DNA of 64,000 nt from Palsa-504 sp963742795 (GCA_963742795.1 CAVUNL010000005.1:62001-126000), one strand, 5' to 3'; positions 1 through 8,843 are shown, counted from the stretch's first letter. The notes: generated by a model from the letters alone, not told the origin. A program made the numbers and translations.

Positions 1-134
1 CCCTGACGCTGAGCTGAAACGAACGGGTCCTGGTGACCACCGGACTGGCTCGGATGGAGAGCGAGATCGCCATGTACATCCGGGCCAGCGACAATTCCCC
101 GGGCTGCTCGTAGCCGAGTCCCGCAGGTCAGGCC
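1..134. other. Window edge, no gene called
   Basis: A short open frame on the plus strand ends at a TAG near position 113. It has no recognisable family and no usable start, because a stop lies at 15-17. It may be the tail of a lost gene. Nothing else was seen here. Confidence 0.3.
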
Positions 135-1865
135 CTACCCCGAGCCACGGGGCACGCGCCATTCGAGCCTGGTCCCGGGTGCGGAGGCGGCTGGATCGGC
201 CGGGCCGAGCCGGAGCTCACCGCCGAGCTTCTCGGCGCGGGCGGCCAGGTTGCGCAGCCCGCTGCGCCTGCCATCGGGCGGCAGGCCGATTCCGTTGTCA
301 GTGACCTGAACGGCCAGGATGCCATCCGGGTCGACATCCACGCTCACGTCGACCTGACTGGCGTCCGAGTGGCGGGCCGCGTTGGACAGCGCCTCGCGCA
401 GCGCGGCGAGCGCCTGCTCGGTCACGTCTGGGCCGACCGGCCCGCCGAGCCCGGACCCCAGCCGCAGCGACGGCGCGAAGCCGAGCACCGGCGTCAGCTC
501 CTCAACCAGGGCCACGATGCTTTCGCGCAGGTCTGACCGGTCGGCAACATCCCGGGCCTGCAGCCCGAAGATGACGGCCCGGATCTCCTTGATGGTCTCG
601 TCCATCGCGTCGACCGCATGGGTGACCCGGCTCGCCACCTCCGGCCTGGTAATCATCGGCATCGTCCCCTCCAGGGACATGCCGGTGGCGTAGAGCCGCT
701 GGATGACCAGGTCGTGCAGGTCCCGGGCAATCCGGTCCCGGTCCTCGTACAGGGACAGCCGCTGGGCCTCGGCCCGACTCGCGGCGAGCTCGAGCGCGAC
801 CCCGGCCTGCGCGGCGAACGAGGCCACGACGTCCGCCTGCGCCTGAGGGAACGGCACCGCGCCGTGACGGCGACCAACGGTGAGCACCCCGCGGACGTTG
901 CCCGGCGCACCGAGCGGGAACACGATGGCAGGTCCGATCTGCCTCATCGCGCCGCGGGCGGCGTGAGCTGCCCTCTCGTCGGCGGCGAAGTCGCCAGACG
1001 ACACTGGCTCGCCAGTAGCCAGCACCCCCCCGGACAACGACTCGCCTGCCGGGAGTACCAGGCCGCGTACGGCGTCTGCGCCGTCTCCGTCGGCGTAGGT
1101 GATCGTGAGCCGGCGTCTTTCCTCGTCGGGCAGGGCCAGCATGGCCAGGTCCGCGCCGGACAGCTCCAGGGCCCGGCGGGTGATATCGGCGAGCACGTCT
1201 GCGGGCTCGGAGCCGGACAGCAGCCGGGTGGTGACCTCGGCGCTGGCCTGGATCCAGCGCTGCTGGCGGCGGGCCGCCTCGTACAGCCGGGCGTTCTCGA
1301 CCGCGACACCCGCCGCGGCGCCCAGGGCGACCAGGACCGCCTCGTCGTCCTCGGTGAACTCCCCGCCGCCCCGCTTGCCGGTCAGGTACAAGTTGCCGAA
1401 CACCACATCCCGAACCCGGACCGGGACGCCCAGGAAGCCGTGCATCGGCGGGTGGCCGGCCGGGAAACCCGACGACGCGGGGTGCGTGGATATGTCGGCC
1501 AGGCGCAGCGGCCGGGGATCGTCGATTAGCAGGCCGAGCAGGCCGCGCCCCTCCGGCCAGTGGTGGATCCGGCCGATCTCCTCCTGGGTCAGGCCCACCG
1601 GGATGAACTCGGCCAGACGCCGGTCGTCGCCGATCACGCCGAGCGCCCCGTAGGTCGCGTCCACCAAGCCGACCGCGGTCTCGACGAGCCGCGCCAGCGT
1701 CGACTCCAGGTCCAGGCCCGAGCCGATCGCGACGACCGCCTCCAGCAGGCCACGCATCCGGTCCCGGGTGCCCAGCACGGCCTGCAGCCGGGCCTGCAGC
1801 TCGGCGAGCAGCGCGTCCAGCTGCAGGTGCGGCAGCAGCTCTGGGCGGCTCGCACCAGATTCCAC
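135..1865 (-). CDS. DevS/DosT-like redox sensor histidine kinase
   Basis: Cytosolic sensor kinase of 576 aa, close to the length of mycobacterial DevS/DosT. The order is a short N-terminal helix, GAF-1 (about 50-195), GAF-2 (about 215-360), a HisKA_3 dimerisation segment with the phosphoacceptor in RDLHDLVIQRLYATG (His384), and an HATPase with an N-box near 490-500 and a G-box DNGIGLPPDG near 523. GAF-1 has the HPPMHGFLGVPVR segment (138-150). In DevS/DosT the corresponding region carries the haem-ligating His; here His142 is the best candidate, so O2/NO/CO sensing is inferred. The likely partner is the DevR homologue at 32682-33401, although the two genes are not adjacent. A DevR-type box with an AT-rich -10-like stretch lies about 75-100 bp upstream. 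Confidence 0.93.
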   Translation of the reverse strand: MESGASRPELLPHLQLDALLAELQARLQAVLGTRDRMRGLLEAVVAIGSGLDLESTLARLVETAVGLVDATYGALGVIGDDRRLAEFIPVGLTQEEIGRIHHWPEGRGLLGLLIDDPRPLRLADISTHPASSGFPAGHPPMHGFLGVPVRVRDVVFGNLYLTGKRGGGEFTEDDEAVLVALGAAAGVAVENARLYEAARRQQRWIQASAEVTTRLLSGSEPADVLADITRRALELSGADLAMLALPDEERRRLTITYADGDGADAVRGLVLPAGESLSGGVLATGEPVSSGDFAADERAAHAARGAMRQIGPAIVFPLGAPGNVRGVLTVGRRHGAVPFPQAQADVVASFAAQAGVALELAASRAEAQRLSLYEDRDRIARDLHDLVIQRLYATGMSLEGTMPMITRPEVASRVTHAVDAMDETIKEIRAVIFGLQARDVADRSDLRESIVALVEELTPVLGFAPSLRLGSGLGGPVGPDVTEQALAALREALSNAARHSDASQVDVSVDVDPDGILAVQVTDNGIGLPPDGRRSGLRNLAARAEKLGGELRLGPADPAASAPGTRLEWRVPRGSG

Positions 1866-1940
1866 CAGCAGATCCTTCCCCGCGACGACGCCGTAAGGAT
1901 AACTGGCGTCCTCAGTCGCGGCCAGCCCCGGAAACCACGA

Positions 1941-1964
1941 TTATTTATGCCGAACGGACCGTGG
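1941..1964 (-). promoter_or_regulatory. DevR-type box with -10-like element upstream of the sensor kinase
   Basis: Read on the minus strand, the site is GGTCCGTTCGGCAT followed by AAATAAT. It is the same box class as GGGCCGTTCGGCCC, with an AT-rich -10-like stretch directly downstream, and points at the kinase start at 1865. The same layout recurs at 8860, 43249 and 50752. Confidence 0.6.
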
Positions 1965-2047
1965 TGCGTCTGTCCGGCCCAGGCGTGCACGCAAGACCAG
2001 CGTGCGTCGCTAGCCGCCGCGGTGCATCAGACCGCTCGAAGATCGCC

Positions 2048-2879
2048 TCAACGGCCGGCGTGGGCATTGTGCTGGAGCTGCGCGAGCACCGATGGGTCAC
2101 GCAGCGTGGTCACGTCGCCCGGCTCGCGGTCTTCCGCGATGTCGCGCAGTAGCCTGCGCATGATCTTCCCGGACCTGGTCTTGGGCAGGTCGTCGGCCCA
2201 GATGATCCGGCTGGGCCTGGCCAGCTTGCCGATCTGGCGGCCGACGTGCTCGCGCAGCCTGGTCTCGAGATCCGCCTCAGGCACGGCGCCGGAGCCCAGG
2301 GTGACGTACGCCACCACCGCCTGGCCGGTCAGGTCGTCGGCGGCGGCGATGACCGCGGCCTCGGCGACCGCGGGGTGCGAGACCAGGGCCGATTCGATCT
2401 CGGCGGTGGACAGCCGGTGACCGGAGACGTTGATGACGTCGTCGACGCGCCCGGTGATCCAGAAGTAGCCGTCCTCATCGCGCCTGGCCCCGTCGCCGCT
2501 GTACGTCGTCGAGAAGCTGGGCGTAGGTCAGCTCGCGTTCCTCGCCTTCCTCACCCCGCCAGCAGAACGCGACCTGGTCACCGCGGCCGGCCAGCACGTG
2601 CCGGTCGAGGCAGTTGTAGGACACGTTGATGGTCCCGTCGGCGAACCAGGTATAGAACGGCGGGTTGGTGTCGTCAAGTGCCGTGGAGAACGGCGTGTCC
2701 CAGTGCAGCCGCTCCCGCGCCTGCGTTGCCCACCAGGCCTCCGGATCGGCCGCTGCCTGCTGGTAGACGTCCGGGTCCCGCACCTGGGCCCGGGCGGAAA
2801 AGCCGGCGGGCGGCGGGAACTTCTCTACCTGCAGCAGCCCTTCGAGGCGGTCACTAAGCGAAGAGTATGGATCTGACAT
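2048..2879 (-). pseudogene. acs: Acetyl-CoA synthetase, collapsed by an internal deletion
   Basis: The first ~126 residues of an AMP-forming acetyl-CoA synthetase (start ATG at 2879, ending near LTYAQLLDDVQR) are joined directly to the last ~145 residues (from YSGDGARRDEDGYFWITGR, through the PKTRSGKIMRR catalytic-lysine motif, to the stop at 2048). A normal Acs is about 650 aa, so some 370 residues, including the ATP-binding motifs, are missing and the join is out of frame. The bases GTACAGCGG at the join encode both DVQR and YSG, so they fit both sides, as expected for deletion between short repeats. It lies downstream of the DUF779/aldehyde dehydrogenase pair, suggesting a former ethanol/acetaldehyde-to-acetyl-CoA operon that has lost its last step. 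Not functional as Acs. Confidence 0.92.
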
Positions 2880-2889
2880 TGTCTGCCCC

Positions 2890-3297
2890 TCAGGGACTTT
2901 TCGTTTTGGTGGTAGGCCGGAAGTGGTCCAGTTCCTCTTCGGTGAGCAGCCGGGACCTGATCAGGAACCGGACGCCGTCCGGGGCCTCGACGGAGAAGCC
3001 GCTGCCTCGGCCGGGCACGACGTCGACGGTGAGGTGGGTGTGTTTCCAGTACTCGTACTGTGACCTCGACATCCAGAACGGGACCGGCCGGTCCAGTCCG
3101 GGCACCGGGAGCTCGCCCAGCATGATGTCGGCCTCGCCGGTCTGGAACTCCCCGTCGGGAAAGCACATCGGCGAGGACCCGTCGCAGCAGCCGCCCGACT
3201 GGTGGAACATGAGCGGTCCGTGCCGGCCGTCCAGCCGCCGCAGCAGGTCAGCTGCGGCGGCGGTCAGGTCGACCCGGCGTGGTTCGTCGGTGGCCAT
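2890..3297 (-). CDS. DUF779 protein partnered with aldehyde dehydrogenase
   Basis: 135 aa. I chose the ATG at 3297 because the sequence from MATDEPRRVDLT onward matches the family; the frame is open further upstream but overlaps the aldehyde dehydrogenase. The Cys-rich segment HQSGGCCDGSSPMCF (about 31-45) is the hallmark of DUF779. The family is regularly encoded immediately after acetaldehyde-type aldehyde dehydrogenases, and the same order is seen here with an 11-bp gap. Its biochemical role is not established; a metal- or redox-linked accessory role is a guess from the cysteines. Confidence 0.88.
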   Translation of the reverse strand: MATDEPRRVDLTAAAADLLRRLDGRHGPLMFHQSGGCCDGSSPMCFPDGEFQTGEADIMLGELPVPGLDRPVPFWMSRSQYEYWKHTHLTVDVVPGRGSGFSVEAPDGVRFLIRSRLLTEEELDHFRPTTKTKSP

Positions 3298-3308
3298 GGC
3301 GTCACGGC

Positions 3309-4832
3309 TTAGAAGAAGCCGAGCGCCTTCGGGGAGTAGCTGACCAGAAGGTTCTTGGTCTGCTGGTAGTGCTCGAGCATCATCAGGTGGGTCTCGCGGC
3401 CGACGCCGGACTGCTTGTACCCGCCGAAGGCCGCGTGCGCCGGATAGGCGTGGTAGCAGTTCGTCCAGACCCGGCCCGCCTGGATCTCCCGGCCAGCCCG
3501 GTAGGCCCGGGCGCCGTCCCTGGTCCACACACCCGCGCCGAGGCCGTAGAGGGTGTCGTTGGCGATCTTGAGCGCGTCCGCTTCGTCGGAGAACCTGGCC
3601 ACGGACACGACCGGGCCGAAGATCTCCTCCTGGAAGATGCGCATCGAGTTGTCACCCGCGAAGATGGTCGGTGTCACGTAGTAGCCGCCGGCCAGCTCGC
3701 CGCCCAGGTGAGCCCGCTCGCCGCCGGTCAGCACCGTGGCTCCCTCGGCCTTGCCGATCTCGATATAGGACAGGATCTTTTCCAGCTGGTCGTTGGAGGC
3801 CTGAGCGCCGATCATGGTCTGCGGGTCCAGCGGGTGACCCTGCTTGACCGCCTGGGTCCGGGCCACGGCGTCGGCCATGAACGTGTCGTAGATGTCGGCC
3901 TGGACGAGCGCCCGGGACGGGCAGGTGCAGACCTCGCCCTGGTTGAGCGCGAACATGGTAAAGCCCTCAAGCGCCTTGTCGTAGAAGTCGTCGTGCGCCG
4001 CGGCGACGTCGGAGAAGAAGATGTTCGGGCTCTTGCCGCCCAGTTCCAGGGTGACCGGGATCAGGTTCTGGCTCGCGTACTGCATGATCAGGCGGCCGGT
4101 GGTGGTCTCGCCGGTGAAGGCGATCTTGGCGATGCGGCTGGAGGAGGCCAGCGGCTTGCCGGCCTCGACGCCGAAGCCGTTCACGATGTTCAGCACGCCG
4201 GCGGGCAGCAGGTCGCCGACCAGCTCCATCACCTTCAGGATCGACCACGGCGTCTGTTCGGCCGGCTTGAGGACGACGCAGTTGCCGGCGGCCAGCGCGG
4301 GCGCCAGCTTCCAGACGGCCATCAGGATGGGGAAGTTCCACGGGATGATCTGCCCGACCACGCCGAGCGGCTCGTGGTAGTGGTAGGCGATGGTGTCGGC
4401 GTCGATCTCGGAGAGGCTGCCCTCTTGGGCCCGTATGGCGCCGGCGTAGTAGCGGAAGTGGTCCACGGCCAGCGGCAGGTCCGCGGCCAGGGTCTCCCGG
4501 ATCGGCTTTCCGTTGTCCCACGTCTCGGCGACCGCGAGCATGTCGAGGTTGTCCTCGAGCCGGTCGGCGATCTTGTTCAGGATGATGGCCCGCTCGGTGA
4601 CGCTGGTCCGGCCCCAGCTGCGCTTGGCGCCGTGGGCGGCGTCGAGCGCGAGTTCGATATCCTCGGCGGTGGACCGGGCGATCTCGGTGAACGGCTGGCC
4701 GGTGACCGGGGAGATGTTCTCGAAGAACTCGCCCTTGCTCGGCGGGACGAACTCCCCGCCGATGTAGTTGCCGTACCGGTCCTGCACCGATGCGAGGCTG
4801 CCCGGCTGACCGGGTGCTGCGTAAAGTCCCAT
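3309..4832 (-). CDS. NAD-dependent aldehyde dehydrogenase (acetaldehyde type)
   Basis: Oxidises an aldehyde, probably acetaldehyde, to the acid with NAD(P)+. The start at 4832 (MGLYAAPGQPG) is preferred because GAAGGG lies about 10 nt upstream; an in-frame start at 4868 would add 12 residues. In the longer numbering, the general-base Glu is in LELGGKS (275) and the nucleophile Cys in GEVCTCPSR (314). The NAD-binding segment PWNFP is near 176-180. Length is normal (about 507 aa). It forms an operon with DUF779 and the broken acs, and is flanked upstream by a GAF regulator transcribed in the same direction. No DevR box was seen in front of it. Confidence 0.94.
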   Translation of the reverse strand: MGLYAAPGQPGSLASVQDRYGNYIGGEFVPPSKGEFFENISPVTGQPFTEIARSTAEDIELALDAAHGAKRSWGRTSVTERAIILNKIADRLEDNLDMLAVAETWDNGKPIRETLAADLPLAVDHFRYYAGAIRAQEGSLSEIDADTIAYHYHEPLGVVGQIIPWNFPILMAVWKLAPALAAGNCVVLKPAEQTPWSILKVMELVGDLLPAGVLNIVNGFGVEAGKPLASSSRIAKIAFTGETTTGRLIMQYASQNLIPVTLELGGKSPNIFFSDVAAAHDDFYDKALEGFTMFALNQGEVCTCPSRALVQADIYDTFMADAVARTQAVKQGHPLDPQTMIGAQASNDQLEKILSYIEIGKAEGATVLTGGERAHLGGELAGGYYVTPTIFAGDNSMRIFQEEIFGPVVSVARFSDEADALKIANDTLYGLGAGVWTRDGARAYRAGREIQAGRVWTNCYHAYPAHAAFGGYKQSGVGRETHLMMLEHYQQTKNLLVSYSPKALGFF

Positions 4833-4907
4833 CTGGATGCCCTTCGCTAAGCTAGTTGTCTGGGCCACCGTAGGAAACGCGATGTTGCAAGTACGTTGCG
4901 GCGTGTT

Positions 4908-6215
4908 TCAGCAGGCGAGGTCGGCGTCGAGCTTCGCGGCGGTCGCCGCGGCGAAGGGCCGCAGCGGCGAGGAGCCGGGGAGTACCGCACACAGCCGCTG
5001 CCACATCTCCAGGTCATCCGCGCCCCAGCGTGACCTGGTCCAGCCGACCAGGAATTCGGGCTGGCCCGAGGCGAGGATCGCCGCTCGCAGCGCGCGGTCG
5101 AGATTGCCGCGCAGCTCCGCCACGCCGGGCGCCTCGCTGCGCGGCAGCAGCGGGCCTCGGTACAGCCGGAGGGCCTCGGCCAGGTCACCCGCGGCCAGCT
5201 GTGCCGATACCGCGGCCCAGTCCGACGTGACCTCGCAGGTGAGCCGGTACGGGCGGGAAGAGAACACATTGCTGCCGAGCAGGGCGCGCAGCCTGACCAG
5301 CTCGGCGCGCAGCGTGCTCGAGATCAGGTCGTCGGGATAGAGCAGGTAGGCCAGCTCGTCGCCGGTCAGCCCGGCCGGGCAGGCGGCCAGGATGATCATG
5401 ATCTCGCTGTGCCGTGGGCTCAGCCGCAGGGTGCGGGGGCCGATCGACACGACGCATTCCGATCTGCCCAGGCCGCCAAGGCTGACCTCCGTGACGAGCT
5501 GACGCCGTCCCGGAGCGCCGGGACGGCCCGGTTCCGGGCACCGTGCCGCGGCCACGAGAGCCCGCCTGGCCAGCTCGGACTCGGCCATCCGCGCGGCGGC
5601 CCTTATCATCGCGATGGTCTGCGGCGAGTCAACGACACGGCCGCCAGTGATGTCGATGACGCCGAGAATCGCGTCCGAGCCCGGTTCGTGCACCGGCGCC
5701 GCGGCGCAACTCCAGCGCTGGACGGGGCGGACGAAGTGCTCCGCCGACTTGATGGTGACGGGGGCGTCCAGGCACAATGCCGTCCCGGGCGCGTTGGTGC
5801 CCGCGTGGCGCTCGTCCCACTTCGCGCCCTCGACAAACCCGATCGATTCGGCGCGGCGGAGCACCGCCGGCTTGCCGCGCACCCACAGCAGCTGCCCCCG
5901 CTCGTCCGCGACGGCCAGGACGCTGTCGCAGTCCTCGGCGGCGCGGCCGGCCACGTCGTACAGCAGCGGGAAGATCTCGGCCAGCGGGTGCTCGGCCCGG
6001 TAGTCGGCGAGCAGGTCCGCCGCCAGCGTGATGGGTGGCGGGCTGCCGTCCGCGTTCACGCCTGCCGCCGCCGACCGCAGCCACGAGTCGGCGACCATCC
6101 CTCGCACGCCCACCGGGACTGCTGCCCCCCGCTCCAGCAGGTCCTCGCGGGCCTGGCGGACGCTAGGGACAGCGGCCCGGCGGGACAGTCTGGGCAACTG
6201 CGCGGGAGTGACCAT
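4908..6215 (-). CDS. GAF-domain transcriptional regulator with C-terminal winged-helix region
   Basis: 435 aa from the ATG at 6215, chosen because GAGG lies 7-8 nt upstream and the residues before it are low-complexity. The N-terminal half (about 60-240) is a GAF-like sensor of the type found in acetoin/aldehyde regulators, with FVEGAKWDERHAGTNAPG as the best-conserved stretch. The C-terminal half holds a winged-helix-like segment (LRLSPRHSEIMIILAACP, TLRAELVRLRALLG) followed by a helical region. It sits just upstream of the aldehyde dehydrogenase on the same strand, so control of that operon by aldehyde or alcohol is the natural inference. No sigma-54 AAA domain is present, unlike AcoR. Confidence 0.8.
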   Translation of the reverse strand: MVTPAQLPRLSRRAAVPSVRQAREDLLERGAAVPVGVRGMVADSWLRSAAAGVNADGSPPPITLAADLLADYRAEHPLAEIFPLLYDVAGRAAEDCDSVLAVADERGQLLWVRGKPAVLRRAESIGFVEGAKWDERHAGTNAPGTALCLDAPVTIKSAEHFVRPVQRWSCAAAPVHEPGSDAILGVIDITGGRVVDSPQTIAMIRAAARMAESELARRALVAAARCPEPGRPGAPGRRQLVTEVSLGGLGRSECVVSIGPRTLRLSPRHSEIMIILAACPAGLTGDELAYLLYPDDLISSTLRAELVRLRALLGSNVFSSRPYRLTCEVTSDWAAVSAQLAAGDLAEALRLYRGPLLPRSEAPGVAELRGNLDRALRAAILASGQPEFLVGWTRSRWGADDLEMWQRLCAVLPGSSPLRPFAAATAAKLDADLAC

Positions 6216-6341
6216 GATCAACCTCAGAAGCTTGGTACCGCCCGCTGGCTGCAAAGTGGCATATCGCATTGTCAGCCTGGCCGGGCCGGACGACGTAAGG
6301 TACAAGGTCCCGGAAACCGTGGTCATCGGTCACGCCGCCCC

Positions 6342-6355
6342 GGGTCCATCGGCCC
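6342..6355 (+). promoter_or_regulatory. DevR-type box
   Basis: GGGTCCATCGGCCC, one mismatch from the GGGACCATCGGCCC boxes at 18925 and 54535. It lies about 75 bp upstream of the nitroreductase remnant/AcuC pair on the plus strand. Confidence 0.5.
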
Positions 6356-6429
6356 CTGTCGCCGACGGCGGCCTGGCTTAACGTGTGGTCTGGTCCGCGC
6401 AGCCGGACCTGACCAGGGCGGTGAGGAAC

Positions 6430-6597
6430 GTGACCGAGGCGAACAGCACCGGCAACGCGGCGACACCGATCCTGGCCAGGCAGGCCCGCTACCTCGCGGG
6501 GGTGGCGCGCTGTGCGCCGTCGCTGCACAACACTCAGCCGTGGCGCTTCACCGGCCCGTTCGAGGCCGCGCCGCCCGCTGGGATGTTCGCGTCATGA
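6430..6597 (+). pseudogene. Acg-family nitroreductase, N-terminal remnant
   Basis: From a GTG at 6430 the frame encodes about 40 residues including CAPSLHNTQPWRF, the signature of Acg-type nitroreductases. The two complete paralogues in this window have APSVHNTQPWRF at the same place. After WRFTG the similarity stops and the frame ends at 6597, so about 290 residues are missing. The stop codon overlaps the ATG of the AcuC-like gene (ATGA), so this leader may now feed translation of that gene. Confidence 0.85.
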
Positions 6598-7799
6598 CCT
6601 GCACCCTGCACGTGGCCTGGGACGATCGGCTGGCCGGCTACGACTTCGGCCCGGGCCATCCGATGGCGCCGGTGCGGCTCAAGCTGACCATGGAGCTGGC
6701 GCGGGCCTTTGGCCTGGACCGGCTGGCCGGGGTGACGGTCGAGATCCCGGCCACGGCCACCGTCGCCGAGCTGCAACTCGTCCACGATTCCGGCTACATC
6801 GACATGGTCCGGCTGGCAGGCCATGAGGCGGCTGGTGGCGGGCTTCCGCGAGAACTGACCACCCGCGTGCTGCTTATGCACGGGCTAGGCACCGAGGACA
6901 ACCCGCTGTTCCCCGGCATGCACGAGGCGGCCGCGATGGTCACCGGGGCCACGCTGGCCGCGGCCCGCGCGGTCTGGACGTCGGCGGCGCAGCACGGGGC
7001 TAGCCTGGCCGGCGGCCTGCACCACGCCATGGCCGGGAACGCCAGCGGGTTCTGCGTCTACAACGACCCGGCCGTTGCGATCGCCTGGCTGCTGAGCCAG
7101 GGCGCGGAGCGGATCGCCTACATCGACGTGGACGCGCACCACGGCGACGGTGTGCAGGCGGCCTTCTGGGACGACCCGCGCGTGCTGACCATCAGCGTGC
7201 ACGAGCATCCGGAGACCCTGTTCCCCGGGACCGGGCGGCCGGGTGAGACCGGCGGCCCGCACGCCGACGGGTCGGCGGTCAACGTCGCGCTGCCGGCCGG
7301 CACCGGCGACGCCGGATGGCTGCGGGCCTTCCACGCCGTGGTGCCGCCGGTCGTACGGGCCTTCGGTCCGCAGCTGCTGGTCAGCCAGCACGGCTGCGAC
7401 TCGCACCGGGACGACCCGATGACCAACCTGGCGCTGAGCATCGACGGGCAGCGGGTCGCGCACGCCGCGATCCACGCGCTGGCCCACGAGGTCAGCGGCG
7501 GGCGCTGGCTGCTCACCGGCGGCGGGGGCTACGACCACGTGCACGTGGTGCCGAGGACCTGGACCCACTTGCTGTTCGAGGCCGCGGGCGCGCCGCTCGA
7601 CCCGGCCGCGGCCATCCCGCAGCTGTGGCGCGAACACGTCTCCTGCACGACCAGCCAGGCCGGGCCCGAACGAATGACCGACGGCGCTCCCGGGACCTAC
7701 ACCGACTACGAGTCCGGTCACAACCCGGCCGATCCGGTTGACCGGGCCATCATGGCCACCAGGAAAACCGTGTTCCCGAACCACGGGCTGATGCCCTGA
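6594..7799 (+). CDS. AcuC-like class I/II-type deacetylase
   Basis: 401 aa zinc-dependent deacetylase of the histone-deacetylase/AcuC superfamily. Visible active-site parts: the GLHHAMAGNASGFCVYND block (catalytic His pair at 143-144), the zinc-ligand segment DVDAHHGDG (178-186), QHGCDSHRDDP about 90 residues later, and a GGGGYD loop near the end. AcuC in Bacillus deacetylates and so activates acetyl-CoA synthetase. Here the nearby acs is a broken remnant, so the substrate may be a different acyl-CoA synthetase or protein. The start at 6594 is the first ATG and overlaps the stop of the nitroreductase remnant; a DevR-type box lies 240 bp upstream. Confidence 0.9.
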   Translation: MTCTLHVAWDDRLAGYDFGPGHPMAPVRLKLTMELARAFGLDRLAGVTVEIPATATVAELQLVHDSGYIDMVRLAGHEAAGGGLPRELTTRVLLMHGLGTEDNPLFPGMHEAAAMVTGATLAAARAVWTSAAQHGASLAGGLHHAMAGNASGFCVYNDPAVAIAWLLSQGAERIAYIDVDAHHGDGVQAAFWDDPRVLTISVHEHPETLFPGTGRPGETGGPHADGSAVNVALPAGTGDAGWLRAFHAVVPPVVRAFGPQLLVSQHGCDSHRDDPMTNLALSIDGQRVAHAAIHALAHEVSGGRWLLTGGGGYDHVHVVPRTWTHLLFEAAGAPLDPAAAIPQLWREHVSCTTSQAGPERMTDGAPGTYTDYESGHNPADPVDRAIMATRKTVFPNHGLMP

Positions 7800-7866
7800 C
7801 CGCCCGCTGCCATTTCCCGCTCCACAGGTCTACGCTTTCGTGCTAGTCGACCAGGATCGGTGGCAG

Positions 7867-8274
7867 ATGGCAGAAATCGATGGGTCCCGGGCATTCGAGA
7901 TAACCGCCGACGCACTGTGGGCCGTGGTCGCCGACCCGGCCCGGCTCGCCGACTGGGTACCGACGATGCGGCGGGCCCAGCCGTCGGGCAAGGAGGAGGT
8001 CCACGTCGAGGGCGAGTCGCATGGGCACCGCTACTCACTGGACAGCGAGCTCCGCATCGACGAGGGCGACCGGCGCCTGGACTGGGGCGCCAAAGGGGAC
8101 TACGGCTACCGCGGCTCCCTGCAGGTTGCCGAACGGCCGTCGGGCTCAGAAGCCCATCTTCATGTCATCGTCCCGGACGATCGGCTGGGCCCGTCTCCGG
8201 ACAGCGCCGCCGCCGAGATCCGGCGGGGCATGGAAGAGACGTTCGACCGCCTGGCCGGGCTGATCGCCACCTGA
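7867..8274 (+). CDS. SRPBCC-family protein
   Basis: 135 aa. The N-terminal beta strand and ALWAVVADPARLADWVPTM helix are typical of START-like SRPBCC (polyketide cyclase/CoxG-like) proteins, which bind hydrophobic ligands in a cavity. The start at 7867 is favoured because AGGATCGG precedes it; a GTG at 7840 is possible. No catalytic residues can be assigned. It is in the same direction as AcuC with a 67-bp gap and may be co-transcribed. Confidence 0.75.
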   Translation: MAEIDGSRAFEITADALWAVVADPARLADWVPTMRRAQPSGKEEVHVEGESHGHRYSLDSELRIDEGDRRLDWGAKGDYGYRGSLQVAERPSGSEAHLHVIVPDDRLGPSPDSAAAEIRRGMEETFDRLAGLIAT

Positions 8275-8318
8275 ACCCGTAAGACCTCCAGGCCTCGCCG
8301 GATCCGCGGGACACGACG

Positions 8319-8759
8319 TTAGTCGCGGTCGTCCGGCGGGACGATCAGCACCGGGCAGTGCGCGTGCTGGACAACCTGGCCGGCGGTCGAGCCCAGCATC
8401 AGCCGGGTGAATCCGCCCACGCCGCGGGAGCCCAGCACGATCATGTCGGCCTCCTTGCTCGCGTTGATGAGTTCCTCGACCGGGAAGCCGTGCACGGCCT
8501 TGACGGTTACCGACTCAGGGTGCGGTCCGGGCAGCCCGGCCAGCGCCTTGTCGGCCTCCGCCTGCACTGCCGCCTGAGCCTGCTCGGTGAGCTCCAGGTC
8601 CTGCGGGGAGGTGACGACGCCGCCGTAGTAACCCACGATGGCCGGGTGCACGGTGAGCACGCTGAGCGGCGCGTGTCGGATGGCCGCTTCGTTCATGGCC
8701 CGCTCCAGGGCCCGCTGTGAGTGGCCGGATCCATCCACGCCGACGATGATCCCAGGCAT
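8319..8759 (-). CDS. Universal stress protein, single domain
   Basis: 146 aa UspA-fold protein. The ATP-binding motif G-2x-G-9x-G-S/T is intact as GSRGVGGFTRLMLGST (110-125), so this is the nucleotide-binding class common among DosR-regulated stress proteins. The N-terminal strand IIVGVDGS and the C-terminal CPVLIVP are conserved. Two DevR-type boxes, 16 bp apart centre to centre, lie 85-115 bp upstream, arguing for induction under hypoxia or NO. It is monocistronic. Confidence 0.93.
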   Translation of the reverse strand: MPGIIVGVDGSGHSQRALERAMNEAAIRHAPLSVLTVHPAIVGYYGGVVTSPQDLELTEQAQAAVQAEADKALAGLPGPHPESVTVKAVHGFPVEELINASKEADMIVLGSRGVGGFTRLMLGSTAGQVVQHAHCPVLIVPPDDRD

Positions 8760-8843
8760 TTCAGTTCTCCTTCTCCTAGAGCTCAGTACCGAAGTTAGGC
8801 CCGCACGACCCCTCAGCGGCAGGGCCGACTGGTTCGCTGACCA

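Noticed and set aside
1946..1990. Recurring peptide MPNGPW/IPNGRW as a possible small conserved protein
   Set aside because: It is only the translation of the recurring regulatory motif ATGCCGAACGGACCGTGG; contexts differ downstream.
2892..2905. AGGGACTTTTCG as a DevR box before acs
   Set aside because: Only the left half matches and it lies between two operon genes, 13 bp from the start codon.
3279..4850. 523-codon open frame antisense to the aldehyde dehydrogenase
   Set aside because: Gly/Asp/Val-rich shadow typical of high-GC DNA; the other strand has a full family match.
5409..6590. Long plus-strand extension before the AcuC start
   Set aside because: It runs antisense through the GAF regulator; family similarity of AcuC begins only at 6594.
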